A DNA stretch of 64,000 nt from Sphingomonas sp. PsM26 (GTDB lineage Bacteria > Pseudomonadota > Alphaproteobacteria > Sphingomonadales > Sphingomonadaceae), in contig JARUXA010000001.1 in NCBI GenBank assembly GCA_030433805.1, positions 310,001 through 374,000 of the forward strand. Reading direction: 5' to 3'. The position numbers and the translations under genes were made by a program. Under the pieces are notes generated by a model that was not told the origin of the DNA, searched no databases, and was given only the letters and a program-made list of their open reading frames with translations. Below, piece after piece: positions 36,752 to 45,415 of the stretch (within the stretch, counting starts at the first letter, position 1; every line of letters begins with the position of its first letter).

Positions 36752-37570
36752 TCAGCTCACGAACGAATTGGCGAGCGACCCCATCGTCAGCGCCCAGCCG
36801 TCGACGAGGACGAACAGCAACAGCTTGAACGGGAGCGAGATGATCGTCGGCGACAGCATCATCATGCCGAGCGACATCAGCACGGTCGCCACGACGAGAT
36901 CGATCACGATGAAGGGCAGAAACACGAGGAAGCCGATCTGAAACGCGGTCTTGAGCTCGCTCGTCACATACGCGGGGAGCAACACCGAGAAGGGGATGTC
37001 CGCAGCGTTCTGGTACGGGCCGCTCTTGGCGATTCCGGCGAACATCGTGATGTCCTTCTTGCGCGTCTGCTTCGCCATGAAGGCGTGCAGGGGGACGCCG
37101 CCCGCCTTGATCATGTCGGTCGCGCCGATCCGGCTCTCGGAATACGGCTGGATCGCGACCGCGTTGATCTGGCTGATGACGGGCGCCATGATGAAGAACG
37201 ACAGGAACAGCGACAGGCCGACCAGCACCTGGTTGGGCGGGGTCTGCTGGAGCCCCAGCGCCTGGCGCAGGATCGACAGTACGATGATGATCCGCGTGAA
37301 GCTGGTCATCATCAACAGGATGCCGGGCAGGATCGTCAGCAGCCCCATGACGATGAGCAATTGGAGGCTGAGCGACAGCGGCGCGTTGCCGCCGCCGAGA
37401 TCCTTCAGCGCACGATCCGCCGCGTCACCCACGCCGGGGGCGGGGGCAACGGGTGCGGCCGCAGCGGCGGCGGTCTGGGCGAGCGCGGGATGCGCCAGGA
37501 CGACTGCGAACAGGATCGCGAGCGCCACGAGCAGCAGCTTGCGCCAGTCGAAACGAACGCTCGCGGTCAC
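36752..37570 (-). CDS. fliP: Flagellar export gate protein FliP
   Basis: 272 residues from GTG 37570, which overlaps the fliO stop. An N-terminal cleavable signal (LLLVALAILFAVVLAHPALAQ) is followed by an Ala/Pro linker and four helices. Family boxes are MTSFTRIIIVLSILRQALGL and PNQVLVGLSLFLSFFIMAPV, and the C-terminal half has VLLPAYVTSELKTAFQIGFL. It forms the core of the export gate. The longer in-frame ORF upstream runs through fliO and is not used. Confidence 0.94.
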   Translation of the reverse strand: MTASVRFDWRKLLLVALAILFAVVLAHPALAQTAAAAAAPVAPAPGVGDAADRALKDLGGGNAPLSLSLQLLIVMGLLTILPGILLMMTSFTRIIIVLSILRQALGLQQTPPNQVLVGLSLFLSFFIMAPVISQINAVAIQPYSESRIGATDMIKAGGVPLHAFMAKQTRKKDITMFAGIAKSGPYQNAADIPFSVLLPAYVTSELKTAFQIGFLVFLPFIVIDLVVATVLMSLGMMMLSPTIISLPFKLLLFVLVDGWALTMGSLANSFVS

Positions 37571-37827
37571 GCCGACGGACCTCCGCGATCGACCAGCGTG
37601 ATCCCGGTGCGGCTGACCGAGACCAGTAGCCGACGCCCTTCGAAATCGAGCACCGCGAGCCGGACGGTCGGCGAGATCATCATCGTCTCGGTGACCTTGA
37701 GCAGCCGGTTGGCGGGCTGTCCGGGCATCCGCGCCTCGAACCGACGCCACAGATACAGGCAACCGATCATCAACCCGCAGACCAGCGGGAGCAGGATGAC
37801 GAGCTTGAGGACATAGGACCACATCAT
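37567..37827 (-). CDS. fliO: Flagellar biosynthesis protein FliO
   Basis: 86 residues. One N-terminal membrane helix (VLKLVILLPLVCGLMIGCLY) is followed by a small cytoplasmic beta domain (MMISPTVRLAVLDFEGRRLL). FliO scaffolds FliP-complex assembly and is poorly conserved; size, layout and position between fliN and fliP support the call. ATG at 37827 and ATG at 37824 are both possible. Confidence 0.85.
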   Translation of the reverse strand: MMWSYVLKLVILLPLVCGLMIGCLYLWRRFEARMPGQPANRLLKVTETMMISPTVRLAVLDFEGRRLLVSVSRTGITLVDRGGPSA

Positions 37828-37833
37828 CGCGCG

Positions 37834-38136
37834 TCAGGCCCGCTTCTCAGGGGAAACGAGTTCGGTCATCCGCACGCCGAAGCGATCGCCGACCATCACG
37901 ACTTCGCCGCGGCCGATCAGCGTGCCGTTGACGAGCACGTCGAGCAGCTCGTTCGCCTGGCGGTCGAGTTCGATCACGCTGGTTTCGCCCAAAGCGAGCA
38001 GTTCCCGCAGCGTCAGCGAGGTCGAGCCGATCTCGACCGTCAGCTTGACGTCGACATCCTGCAACAGGCGGAAGTTCGCCGCCAGGCTGGCATCGAGCGG
38101 GAAGCCGCTCGACGGGGTTGAACTCATGTCGCTCAT
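37834..38136 (-). CDS. fliN: Flagellar motor switch protein FliN
   Basis: 100 residues. The C-terminal SPOA domain has the standard boxes DVDVKLTVEIGSTSLTLREL, LGETSVIELDRQANELLDVL and GRGEVVMVGDRFGVRMTEL. It forms the base of the cytoplasmic C-ring with FliM and helps dock the FliH-FliI ATPase. The start overlaps the fliM stop (ATGA) and is six codons upstream of nothing else plausible, so 38136 is secure. Confidence 0.95.
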   Translation of the reverse strand: MSDMSSTPSSGFPLDASLAANFRLLQDVDVKLTVEIGSTSLTLRELLALGETSVIELDRQANELLDVLVNGTLIGRGEVVMVGDRFGVRMTELVSPEKRA

Positions 38137-39125
38137 TGCAAATCGCCCCTGAAGTCGCTGTCGATGTCGTAACAAATCGTGTTGAGCTTGATCGCGGCCT
38201 TGCCGTTCGACGTGCCGACGGTGCCGAGCGCGAGCCGGTCGCCGCCGACCATGACGGGCACGTCCGAGCCGACGTTGATCGGGATCACGTCGCCTTCCTT
38301 GAGCCCCATCAGCAGGCTGAGCGAGACCATCGGCTCGGCGAGGACCGAGCGGATCGGGAAGCGCACGTCCATCACCGCGCGGGTCAGGCCGTTGCGCCAG
38401 CTCGGATCGGGTTCGGCGGTCTTGCCGTGGACCTTGCCGGTCAGCGACGGGCCGTGCGGCTTCAACGCGGAAACCGGGTAGAGCAGGTCGAGGAACACCG
38501 GCTTGGCAGTATCGACCGCGATGCCGAAGCGCGTGATGACGAGTGCATCGTCCGCGTCGAGATTCGCGAGCATCGCCGGATTGAGTTCGACATGCCCGGG
38601 GGTGAAGCTGAGCCGCGCGAGCGGTTCCCAGGCGGCGCGCATCGGTTCGGCGAGCAGCTTGCCGAGCTGAGTCACCATCACCTCGGCGGCGGGGGTGAAC
38701 TCGGTCGGAAGTTGCGCAGGGGCGTGGCCGGTGCCGCCGAAGAACAGGTCGAGCAATTCGAGCACGAACCGCCCGTCGAGCACGGCGAGCGCCTGGCCGG
38801 CGGGCGCGCCCGCCAGCGTCATCGCCATCGGCAGCCACGCGGTCAGCCCATCGGGGCGTTCCGCGCGGTAATCGGCGAGCCGCTGGACGACGAGCGGCTC
38901 GGCCCAGGTGCGGCATTCGCGGCGCAGCAACGGCTCGAACACCCCGCGCACCCCGCGCGCGAGCCGCGCCGAGAGATGCTGGACGGTGTGCAGGTCGCCG
39001 AACGGATTGAGGTTGGTGGCCCCGAGCGCGACGTGCTGCGCGCCCCCGCCCTTGGCAGTGCCCGCGCCCGTGCCTCGCGCCCGTCCGCGGCGTTCGTCCG
39101 CCGTTGCTGATGCCTCGTTAACCAT
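38133..39125 (-). CDS. fliM: Flagellar motor switch protein FliM without canonical CheY-binding N-terminus
   Basis: 330 residues. The middle domain (NPFGDLHTVQHLSARLARGV, then FGGTGHAPAQLPTEFTPAAE) and the C-terminal SPOA domain (GLKEGDVIPINVGSDVPVMV) are clearly FliM. The N-terminus reads MVNEASATADERRGRARGTG and has no LSQxEIDALL-type motif, which in other bacteria binds CheY-P. The frame cannot extend far because fliL ends 4 bases upstream. It forms the middle of the C-ring; the switching input may differ here. Confidence 0.92.
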   Translation of the reverse strand: MVNEASATADERRGRARGTGAGTAKGGGAQHVALGATNLNPFGDLHTVQHLSARLARGVRGVFEPLLRRECRTWAEPLVVQRLADYRAERPDGLTAWLPMAMTLAGAPAGQALAVLDGRFVLELLDLFFGGTGHAPAQLPTEFTPAAEVMVTQLGKLLAEPMRAAWEPLARLSFTPGHVELNPAMLANLDADDALVITRFGIAVDTAKPVFLDLLYPVSALKPHGPSLTGKVHGKTAEPDPSWRNGLTRAVMDVRFPIRSVLAEPMVSLSLLMGLKEGDVIPINVGSDVPVMVGGDRLALGTVGTSNGKAAIKLNTICYDIDSDFRGDLQ

Positions 39126-39128
39126 GCG

Positions 39129-39728
39129 TCACTGAACAACAAAACTGGTAAAGTAAACGTTACCGACCCCCCCAAATCCTTCCTTTTCCTTGAGAGTATC
39201 GTTGATCGCCTTGGCGACGCGGCGCTCCAGCTGGCGCTTGCCCTCGCTGGTGAAGACCTGATCCTCGGTGGTGTCGCCGAGCGCCATCAGGATCGACGAG
39301 CGCACCGCGATCTCGTTGGTCTTGATGTTCTCGATCACCGAATCGTCGTAAGGCGTCGACACGGCGACCCCGACCTGGACGAAATGGACGCTGTCCTGCA
39401 GGTTGGAGGTGAATTCCTTCTCCATCGCGTAGTAATTGGAGGCGTATTTGTCGCCGCCGGTGCCGATCGGGGGCTTGTTGGCCGCGGTCGCATGGCCCTC
39501 GCCGCCTTCGCCACCCTCCCCGACGCGCTTCTGCTCGCTCTTGGGGACGAGGCGCGGGCCTTCGGGCTCGGAATGCTTGCCGCCACCGCCGATGAATCCG
39601 GCGTTGACCGCGAACAACGTGCCGCCGATCCCGCCGCCGACCAGCGCGAGCAGGCCGACGACGATCAGGATGATCTTCATCATCCCGCCCTTCTTCTTCT
39701 TCGCTTTCTCTTCGACGATCTCACTCAT
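39129..39728 (-). CDS. fliL: Flagellar basal-body protein FliL
   Basis: 199 residues. A basic cytoplasmic end (EKAKKKKGG) precedes a single helix (MKIILIVVGLLALVGGGIGG), a Gly/Glu-rich linker with a GEGGEGGEG run, and a stomatin-like periplasmic domain (NSILMALGDTT-type region, here RSSILMALGDTTEDQVFTSE). It surrounds the stator units and supports torque. It precedes fliM by three bases and follows fliK by 18. Confidence 0.92.
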   Translation of the reverse strand: MSEIVEEKAKKKKGGMMKIILIVVGLLALVGGGIGGTLFAVNAGFIGGGGKHSEPEGPRLVPKSEQKRVGEGGEGGEGHATAANKPPIGTGGDKYASNYYAMEKEFTSNLQDSVHFVQVGVAVSTPYDDSVIENIKTNEIAVRSSILMALGDTTEDQVFTSEGKRQLERRVAKAINDTLKEKEGFGGVGNVYFTSFVVQ

Positions 39729-39746
39729 GCTCTGCTTCCTTGGGGG

Positions 39747-41804
39747 TTACGCGAGGCGCTGGTCCTCGGGGGTTTCGGTGTCGCGCTGCGCCCGCGCGGC
39801 CGCGCGGGGCGGCTGCTGCGGGGCATTGGGGCGCGACTGGGATGGGTTCTGGGATTGCGGTTGCGACTGGGATTGGGGCTGGCCCTGTCCCTGTGCTTGC
39901 GATTGCGACGACCCTGGGTTGGCGTCGGTCGCGACGGTGCTACCCGCGATCCGCACGCCGCGCTCGGCGGCGAGTTCGGTCAGGCGCGGTTGCGCGTCGG
40001 CGATCAGCGCGCGCGTGGCCTCATGCTCGGCGGTAAAGCTGACATGGATTCGCTCGCCGACCTGTCGCACCGCGATGCCGACGCTGCCGAGCGCGTCGGG
40101 GACGAGCCGGATCCGCGTGTCGCGCGAATCGGCGTCGTCGCGCAGCACCTCGATATGGTCGATCATCCGCTGCACGCCGCTGTCCTGCGTGAGGTCGAGC
40201 GGCGCGCGCTGCGCTGTGCCGGTCGGCTGGACGGGCGTCGTGCTGCCGAGGTCAACTGCGGTGGTGAAGCCGAGCGGGGGCGTGGGCGCTGTGGGGTCGG
40301 TGCGATCGGCGACGGGGCGGTCGCGCCAGGTCGTCGCGGAGGCCAGTGCGGCGGCAAAGACCTGCCCGGCGGGTTGCGGGGTGGTGGAGACGGCGATCAC
40401 GGGTCCGCTGCCACGCTCCAGGCGGACCGGTGCGGCGTCGGCGCGCCCGGGGGCGTCGGGCGTCACGGCGGCGGTGGTTGCGGTGGGGCTCGGCACGAGT
40501 GTTGCGGTTGCCGCGGGATCGGATGGGATAGTTCCGGTCGAAAGCGCAACCGTCGATGCTGCCGGCGTTGCAAAGGTGCTGCCGGGTGCAGGCGCGGCAA
40601 TCGTCGGGATCGGCATAGCGGGCGCGGATGTTGCGGGGGGCATCGGCGAGACGACAGGTGCGGGTACGGCGGGCGCCGAGCCCGCGTCGCGATTGGGCGT
40701 GGGCAGTACCCCGAGGGCAGCGAGGATCGCGTGGTCGGACGGCAATACGCGGCGCACGCCCGCCGGGGCGGTTGGCGCTGGGGGCATATTATCCGGCGCG
40801 ACCGGCGTGACCGGGGCGCGAGCCAAGGACGGAGCCGTGGTGCTGGCGGGTGCGGGAGCGAGCTGCGCGCGCGAGGCGGGGAAGCGGGAAGCCAGCGCGT
40901 CCGATGGTGCCGAAGCGGGCGTGGGCAGTTTGATCGATGGGGTGGGCTCTTGCCGCATGTCCGACGTGGCGACGTCCGGTTCGGCGGGGGAGGTCGTCAT
41001 CGGTAACGAGCGCGTCGACGCTGTCGGGGTAGTGCTGGGAATGACGACCGGCTGATCGGCTGCCGTAGCAACCGGCGTCGCGGCGGGGGTCGGATTGTCC
41101 CGACGCTGCCCGACGGGAGACGCCGTGACCATGGCAGACGTGTCCTGCGACAGCTCCGCGTCGGTTGCGGGATCGGGGCGGGGGGTGGCGACCGGCACGG
41201 CGGCAGGAAGCGGTATCGGGGCGTTGGCAGGCAGGGCGGGCGCCGACGGTGCGGCTATCCCATCGGGCGTTGCTGCATCGGGTGCGGCCAACGTAGCGTC
41301 CGCATCCTCAGCGACCGACTCCGGGGCCGACCCCGCGACCGATCCGCGTGCGACTTTGGCGGCGACCGGGGTCGCAAGCTGCGCGGCGGCGCGCTCGAGC
41401 GCGGTGCGCAACGATACGGGCGTGCGGGGCGGGGCGGCTGGCGTGGCGACGGTCGCGCGCCATGCCGGGTTGGCGAGAAGCTGGAATGCGGGTTCGGCAG
41501 GCACTACGTTGCCGTCGTCGGCAAGCGGTTGCCGGTCGAGCGTGCCGGCTGCCAGCAGCCTGCCGTTGGGCAGCGGTCCCGCCAAGCCCAGGATGGGGAG
41601 CGGCAGCGCCGTGGCGGGCGGCACGGCGACGGCGACGGTGGCGGCGGGCGCAGCGACCGATGGCGTGCCTGCCAGCAGATCCCCGAGCGTCTGCGCGAAC
41701 TGCCCCGCCATCCCGGGCACGCCCGTCACCGACGCCGGCGTAGCGGGCGCTGGCGAAGACGCCGCCGTGGCGGTCGGGAACTGCAAGGTGGTCAGGTCGG
41801 TCAT
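39747..41804 (-). CDS. fliK: Flagellar hook-length control protein FliK
   Basis: About 685 residues. The long N-terminal part is Ala/Pro/Thr-rich and low in structure, as in other FliK proteins. The C-terminal hook-length domain is recognised by TRIRLVPDALGSVGIAVRQV and IHVSFTAEHEATRALIADAQ. After it comes a Gln/Ser-rich repetitive tail (SQSQAQGQGQPQSQSQ). ATG 41804 is preferred over GTG 41834. FliK measures hook length and triggers the FlhB switch. It is placed after fliJ as in many operons. Confidence 0.9.
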   Translation of the reverse strand: MTDLTTLQFPTATAASSPAPATPASVTGVPGMAGQFAQTLGDLLAGTPSVAAPAATVAVAVPPATALPLPILGLAGPLPNGRLLAAGTLDRQPLADDGNVVPAEPAFQLLANPAWRATVATPAAPPRTPVSLRTALERAAAQLATPVAAKVARGSVAGSAPESVAEDADATLAAPDAATPDGIAAPSAPALPANAPIPLPAAVPVATPRPDPATDAELSQDTSAMVTASPVGQRRDNPTPAATPVATAADQPVVIPSTTPTASTRSLPMTTSPAEPDVATSDMRQEPTPSIKLPTPASAPSDALASRFPASRAQLAPAPASTTAPSLARAPVTPVAPDNMPPAPTAPAGVRRVLPSDHAILAALGVLPTPNRDAGSAPAVPAPVVSPMPPATSAPAMPIPTIAAPAPGSTFATPAASTVALSTGTIPSDPAATATLVPSPTATTAAVTPDAPGRADAAPVRLERGSGPVIAVSTTPQPAGQVFAAALASATTWRDRPVADRTDPTAPTPPLGFTTAVDLGSTTPVQPTGTAQRAPLDLTQDSGVQRMIDHIEVLRDDADSRDTRIRLVPDALGSVGIAVRQVGERIHVSFTAEHEATRALIADAQPRLTELAAERGVRIAGSTVATDANPGSSQSQAQGQGQPQSQSQPQSQNPSQSRPNAPQQPPRAAARAQRDTETPEDQRLA

Positions 41805-41845
41805 GCAGGCATCCAGCGGGGCCGGAAGCGGCACCCGTCAGCGGT

Positions 41846-42262
41846 TCAGCAAGGATCGTGCCGGATCACGCGAGACGGTGGCATGGCCTCCATCTCGCGC
41901 AATTCCTTGAGCGCGGCCTCGGCATCCGCGCGCGCGATTAGCTTCTCGATCGCGCTCTGGTCGCGGCGGGCTTCGCGTGTGGCTTCGGCGGCGCGGGTCG
42001 CGACCGCTTGCGCGGCACGCAGGCGGCCCTCGGCGGCTTCGGCGGAGCGGTGGAGGCGTTCGCGGAAATGTGCGGCGGCCCCCAATGCGGACGCGCCGAT
42101 CGGCGCGACCGTCGGCGCGACATTCTCGGACAGCTGGACGATGCGGCCGTGGAGCGTCGTCTCGGCGTGTGCCTTGTCGCGCGCGCGCGCTTCGTCGGCC
42201 TGGACGAGCCCGAGCTGCAGCGTGCGGACGCGGAGCAGCCGGTCGAGCTTGGACTTAGGCAT
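41846..42262 (-). CDS. fliJ: Flagellar export protein FliJ
   Basis: About 138 residues, almost entirely alpha-helical and rich in Ala, Arg and Glu, with heptad-like spacing from about residue 5 to 125 (KLDRLLRVRTLQLGLVQADE, later AVATRAAEATREARRDQSAI). FliJ is poorly conserved in sequence; the coiled-coil shape and the place right after fliI make the call. It acts as the central stalk in the FliI hexamer. ATG 42262 overlaps the fliI stop by eight bases; TTG 42268 is an alternative. Confidence 0.82.
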   Translation of the reverse strand: MPKSKLDRLLRVRTLQLGLVQADEARARDKAHAETTLHGRIVQLSENVAPTVAPIGASALGAAAHFRERLHRSAEAAEGRLRAAQAVATRAAEATREARRDQSAIEKLIARADAEAALKELREMEAMPPSRVIRHDPC

Positions 42263-43583
42263 CGCCAAACACGCCGATCAGTTCGAGCGCGGAATCGCCG
42301 AGCGAGACGGTCTCGTCGGGGTCCTGCTTGATATATTCGAGCACCGCCGGATGGCATGCGATCGCGGCGTCGATCGCAGGATCAGCGCCGGAGCGATACG
42401 CGCCCATCAGCACGAGATCGCGATTCTCCTCATAGGTCGCGAGGTGACGGCGAAGTACGCGCGCGGCGCGCTGGTGCGGCTTGTCGACGATGTCGGTCAT
42501 CACGCGGCTGACCGAGGGGCCGAGGTCGATCGCGGGATAGACGCCGCGTTCGGCGAGCTGCCGCGACAGCACGATATGCCCGTCGAGGATCGAGCGCGCG
42601 CTGTCGACGACCGGATCGTTGCCGTCGTCGCCATCCGCCAGCACGGTGTAGATCGCGGTGATCGACCCGCCGCTGTGGACGTCGACGCCGGCGCGTTCGA
42701 TCAGATTGGGAAGCATCGCGATCGCGGACGGCGGATAGCCGCGCGCGGACGCAGGCTCGCCCAGCGCCAAGCCGATCTCGCGCCCGGCGTGCGCGACGCG
42801 GGTGAGCGAGTCCATGATGAGCAGGACCTTCTTGCCCTCGGCGCGAAACGCCTCGGCGATCGCGTGGGTGCGCAACGCGCCGCGGATGCGGAGCACCGGC
42901 GAATGGTTGGCGGGGACCGCGACGACGACCGAGCGCGCGCGCGCCGCGCCCGCGACCTTGGTTTCGAGGAAGTCGGCGACTTCGCGGCTGCGCTCGCCGA
43001 TGAGCCCGATGACGACGACATCGGCTTCGGCGGCGCGGACGATCATCCCGAGCAGCACCGACTTGCCGACGCCCGAACCCGCCATGATCCCGATCCGCTG
43101 GCCCTGGCCGACGGTGAGCAACCCGTTGATCGCACGGACCCCGACATCGAGCGGCTCGAGCACACGCCCGCGATCGAGCGGCGACTGCATCTTTCCCGCG
43201 AGCGGCCAGCGCCCGGCACCGCGGATCGGGCCGAGCCCGTCGATCGGCTTGCCGGTGCCATCGACCACGCGCCCGAGCAGCGCCGCGCCGACTTCCGCCT
43301 CGCCCGGGGCACCGAGCGGGCGGACCGGCGCTTGCGGGAGCAAGGCGGCGGGGCCACCGAGGTTCATCAGCAGCGTGCGTCCGTTGCGGAAACCGATCAC
43401 TTCGGCCTCGACCGCGGCACTGCGGTCGCCGACCTGGCAGACGGTGCCGACCGGCACGGTGAGGCCGACCGCTTCCATCAGGAGCCCGTCGAACGACGCG
43501 AGGCGGCCCGAGATCTTGGGGCGGGGCGTGAAATCGGGGACGACGAGTGCGTCGAGATAGTCGCCGGTGAAACGGTTCAGCAT
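42255..43583 (-). CDS. fliI: Flagellum-specific ATPase FliI
   Basis: 442 residues. Walker A is MAGSGVGKSVLLGM and Walker B lies in KKVLLIMDSLTRVAHAGREI. The type III ATPase box GEPASARGYPPSAIAMLPNL is intact. It hydrolyses ATP to drive unfolding and release of export substrates. ATG 43583 gives the family N-terminus MLNRFTGDYLDALVV; the upstream extension reads through a repeat and is unlikely. It overlaps fliJ. Confidence 0.95.
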   Translation of the reverse strand: MLNRFTGDYLDALVVPDFTPRPKISGRLASFDGLLMEAVGLTVPVGTVCQVGDRSAAVEAEVIGFRNGRTLLMNLGGPAALLPQAPVRPLGAPGEAEVGAALLGRVVDGTGKPIDGLGPIRGAGRWPLAGKMQSPLDRGRVLEPLDVGVRAINGLLTVGQGQRIGIMAGSGVGKSVLLGMIVRAAEADVVVIGLIGERSREVADFLETKVAGAARARSVVVAVPANHSPVLRIRGALRTHAIAEAFRAEGKKVLLIMDSLTRVAHAGREIGLALGEPASARGYPPSAIAMLPNLIERAGVDVHSGGSITAIYTVLADGDDGNDPVVDSARSILDGHIVLSRQLAERGVYPAIDLGPSVSRVMTDIVDKPHQRAARVLRRHLATYEENRDLVLMGAYRSGADPAIDAAIACHPAVLEYIKQDPDETVSLGDSALELIGVFGDA

Positions 43584-43602
43584 GCGGCGAGACCTTGGGC
43601 GG

Positions 43603-43636
43603 GCGGGGCTTCGACTGCGCTCAGCCCGAACGGGTT
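43603..43636. repeat. Half-copy of family D repeat between fliH and fliI
   Basis: The sequence GGGCTTCGACTGCGCTCAGC plus CCGAACGGG is one arm of the family D palindrome. The partner arm is missing, so it cannot form the usual stem. Confidence 0.75.
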
Positions 43637-43674
43637 GGAGGTCCGGGCGGCACGGCCTGACAAAGACCGCGCCA

Positions 43675-44415
43675 TCAGTGCGTCGGTACCGCGACGCGGT
43701 CGATCGCCGCGCCGAGTTGTTCGATCCACAATTCGGGGCCGTCCTCGACGATCGTCGACGCGCTCTCCAACAGGAACGATCCGCGCGTGATCGCGGCATC
43801 GCCGATTGCGAAGACCTGCTTGGGCAATTTACCCTCGAGCAGCGCGACGTCCGCCGGGTTGACCCGGAGCATCGCGGATTCGGTGCCGTCGCTGAGCAGA
43901 TCCGCCGCGGAATCGATCCGCCGCGCGAGCAGGTCTGGCGAAATCCCGACCTCGCCGACGATCTGCGTGACGAGGAACATCACGGTCTGGCGCAATCGGC
44001 GCGCGGTCGCCTCGCGGTCGAAGCGTTCGCCTGCCTGGAGCGCGGCGGCGAGTTCGGTCAGCAGACGGTGGTCGCGCTCGACGTTCGCGGCGACTTCGGC
44101 GAGCGCCGCGTCCATCCCCTCGGCATAGCCCGCCGCGTGCGCCGCGAGCACCGGATCGACGAACGGCGTCGTCGGCGTGGCCTCGGCATCGAAGATATCC
44201 CAGCCTTCGGTCGGGTTGGTATCGCGGTCGGCGGGGGAAAAGTGCCGCGGGCCTTCGGGTTTGGGCGCGAAGACGACCGGGGCGCTGCTGCCGCCCGCAC
44301 GTTCGCGCAGGTCGGCGGCGGCGAACCCGCCCGCCACGCGTGGCGCGAACGCGGCCTTGAGCGCATCGGCAATGCCCTGACTCCGCGGCGAGAAACCGGC
44401 GACGAACTCAGACAT
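43675..44415 (-). CDS. fliH: Flagellar assembly protein FliH
   Basis: 246 residues. A variable N-terminus is followed by a long helical part (AGYAEGMDAALAEVAANVER) and the C-terminal FliH/HrpE domain (RQTVMFLVTQIVGEVGISPD, ending DGPELWIEQLGAAIDRV). It regulates FliI and brings it to the C-ring. The start ATG 44415 overlaps the fliG stop by eight bases. A 91-base gap with a half repeat follows before fliI. Confidence 0.9.
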   Translation of the reverse strand: MSEFVAGFSPRSQGIADALKAAFAPRVAGGFAAADLRERAGGSSAPVVFAPKPEGPRHFSPADRDTNPTEGWDIFDAEATPTTPFVDPVLAAHAAGYAEGMDAALAEVAANVERDHRLLTELAAALQAGERFDREATARRLRQTVMFLVTQIVGEVGISPDLLARRIDSAADLLSDGTESAMLRVNPADVALLEGKLPKQVFAIGDAAITRGSFLLESASTIVEDGPELWIEQLGAAIDRVAVPTH

Positions 44416-45415
44416 AATCGTCCTCGCCTGCACCCATCTGAATCGTGCCGTCCTTGGCAAGGTTGCGCGCGATCTGGATGATGATCTTCTGCGCATCGAG
44501 CACTTCGCTAAGCTTCATCGGCCCGCGCGATTCCATCTCGTCGCGAATGCCGTCGGCGGCGCGGCTCGACATGCAGCCGAGGAAGCGTGCGCGGATGCTT
44601 TCGTCGACGCCCTTCAGCGCGCGCGTCAGCACGTCGCTGTCGATGTTGCGGATCAGCGTGCCCAGATTCTTGTCGTCGAGCTCGAGCAGATTGTCGAACA
44701 CGAACATTGCTTCCTCGATTGCCTTGGCGACGTCGCGGTCGATCTTGAACAATTTGGGCATGACGCGGAGTTCGGTCGCTTTACGCCCGCTCGACAGGAT
44801 CTTGGCGGCGTCCTTAGTGCCGCCGAGCGTGACGCCCGCCTGTGCCTTGCCGGTGCTGGTGCGGTTGGCGAGCATGGTCTTGAGCGTTTCGACCGCCTCG
44901 GGCGTGATCGGCCCCAATCGCGCGAGCCGGTGGAGGATGTCGGGCTGGACCGCATCGGGCATCAGTTCGAGCACCTGCGCACCGATCGTGGGGTCGAGGT
45001 TGGCGATCAGGACGGCGGCGATCTGCGGGTGTTCCTTCTCGATCATCGACGCGATCTCACCCGCGTCGAGCCAGTCGAGCAGGTCGAGCTGGCACGCGTC
45101 TTCCGCCGGGACGATCCGCGCGAGGACGCTGTCAGCCTTTTCCTGGCCCAACGCGCGCGTCATCACCGCCTCGATCCGCGGGCGCGGATCGAAGCCGATC
45201 GCGGTCCGCTCGCGCGCATGGCCGACGAAATCGTCGAGCACATCGGCAACTTCGGCTTCGCTCACATCCGCCACCGCGAACATCGCCTTGCCGAGCTGGC
45301 GGACTTCCTCGGGATCGAGCTTCTGCAGGATCGACGCGGCTTCTTCCTCGCCAACGAGCATCATCAACACCGCGGCGCGCTCGACGCCGGTGTAGCTGCG
45401 GACCGCAGGCGTCAT
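44408..45415 (-). CDS. fliG: Flagellar motor switch protein FliG
   Basis: 335 residues with all three FliG domains. The middle-domain EHPQ motif is in MIEKEHPQIAAVLIANLDP. The C-terminal torque domain holds the charged helix RNIDSDVLTRALKGVDESIR. It contacts the MS-ring (FliF) and the stator. It overlaps fliF by four bases (ATGA) and fliH by eight. Confidence 0.96.
   Translation of the reverse strand: MTPAVRSYTGVERAAVLMMLVGEEEAASILQKLDPEEVRQLGKAMFAVADVSEAEVADVLDDFVGHARERTAIGFDPRPRIEAVMTRALGQEKADSVLARIVPAEDACQLDLLDWLDAGEIASMIEKEHPQIAAVLIANLDPTIGAQVLELMPDAVQPDILHRLARLGPITPEAVETLKTMLANRTSTGKAQAGVTLGGTKDAAKILSSGRKATELRVMPKLFKIDRDVAKAIEEAMFVFDNLLELDDKNLGTLIRNIDSDVLTRALKGVDESIRARFLGCMSSRAADGIRDEMESRGPMKLSEVLDAQKIIIQIARNLAKDGTIQMGAGEDDYV

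Noticed and set aside
41529..43790. A 753-residue plus-strand frame opposite fliK, fliJ and fliI
   Set aside because: Covered by three recognised flagellar genes on the other strand; composition is Arg/Gly/Asp-rich with no motif.
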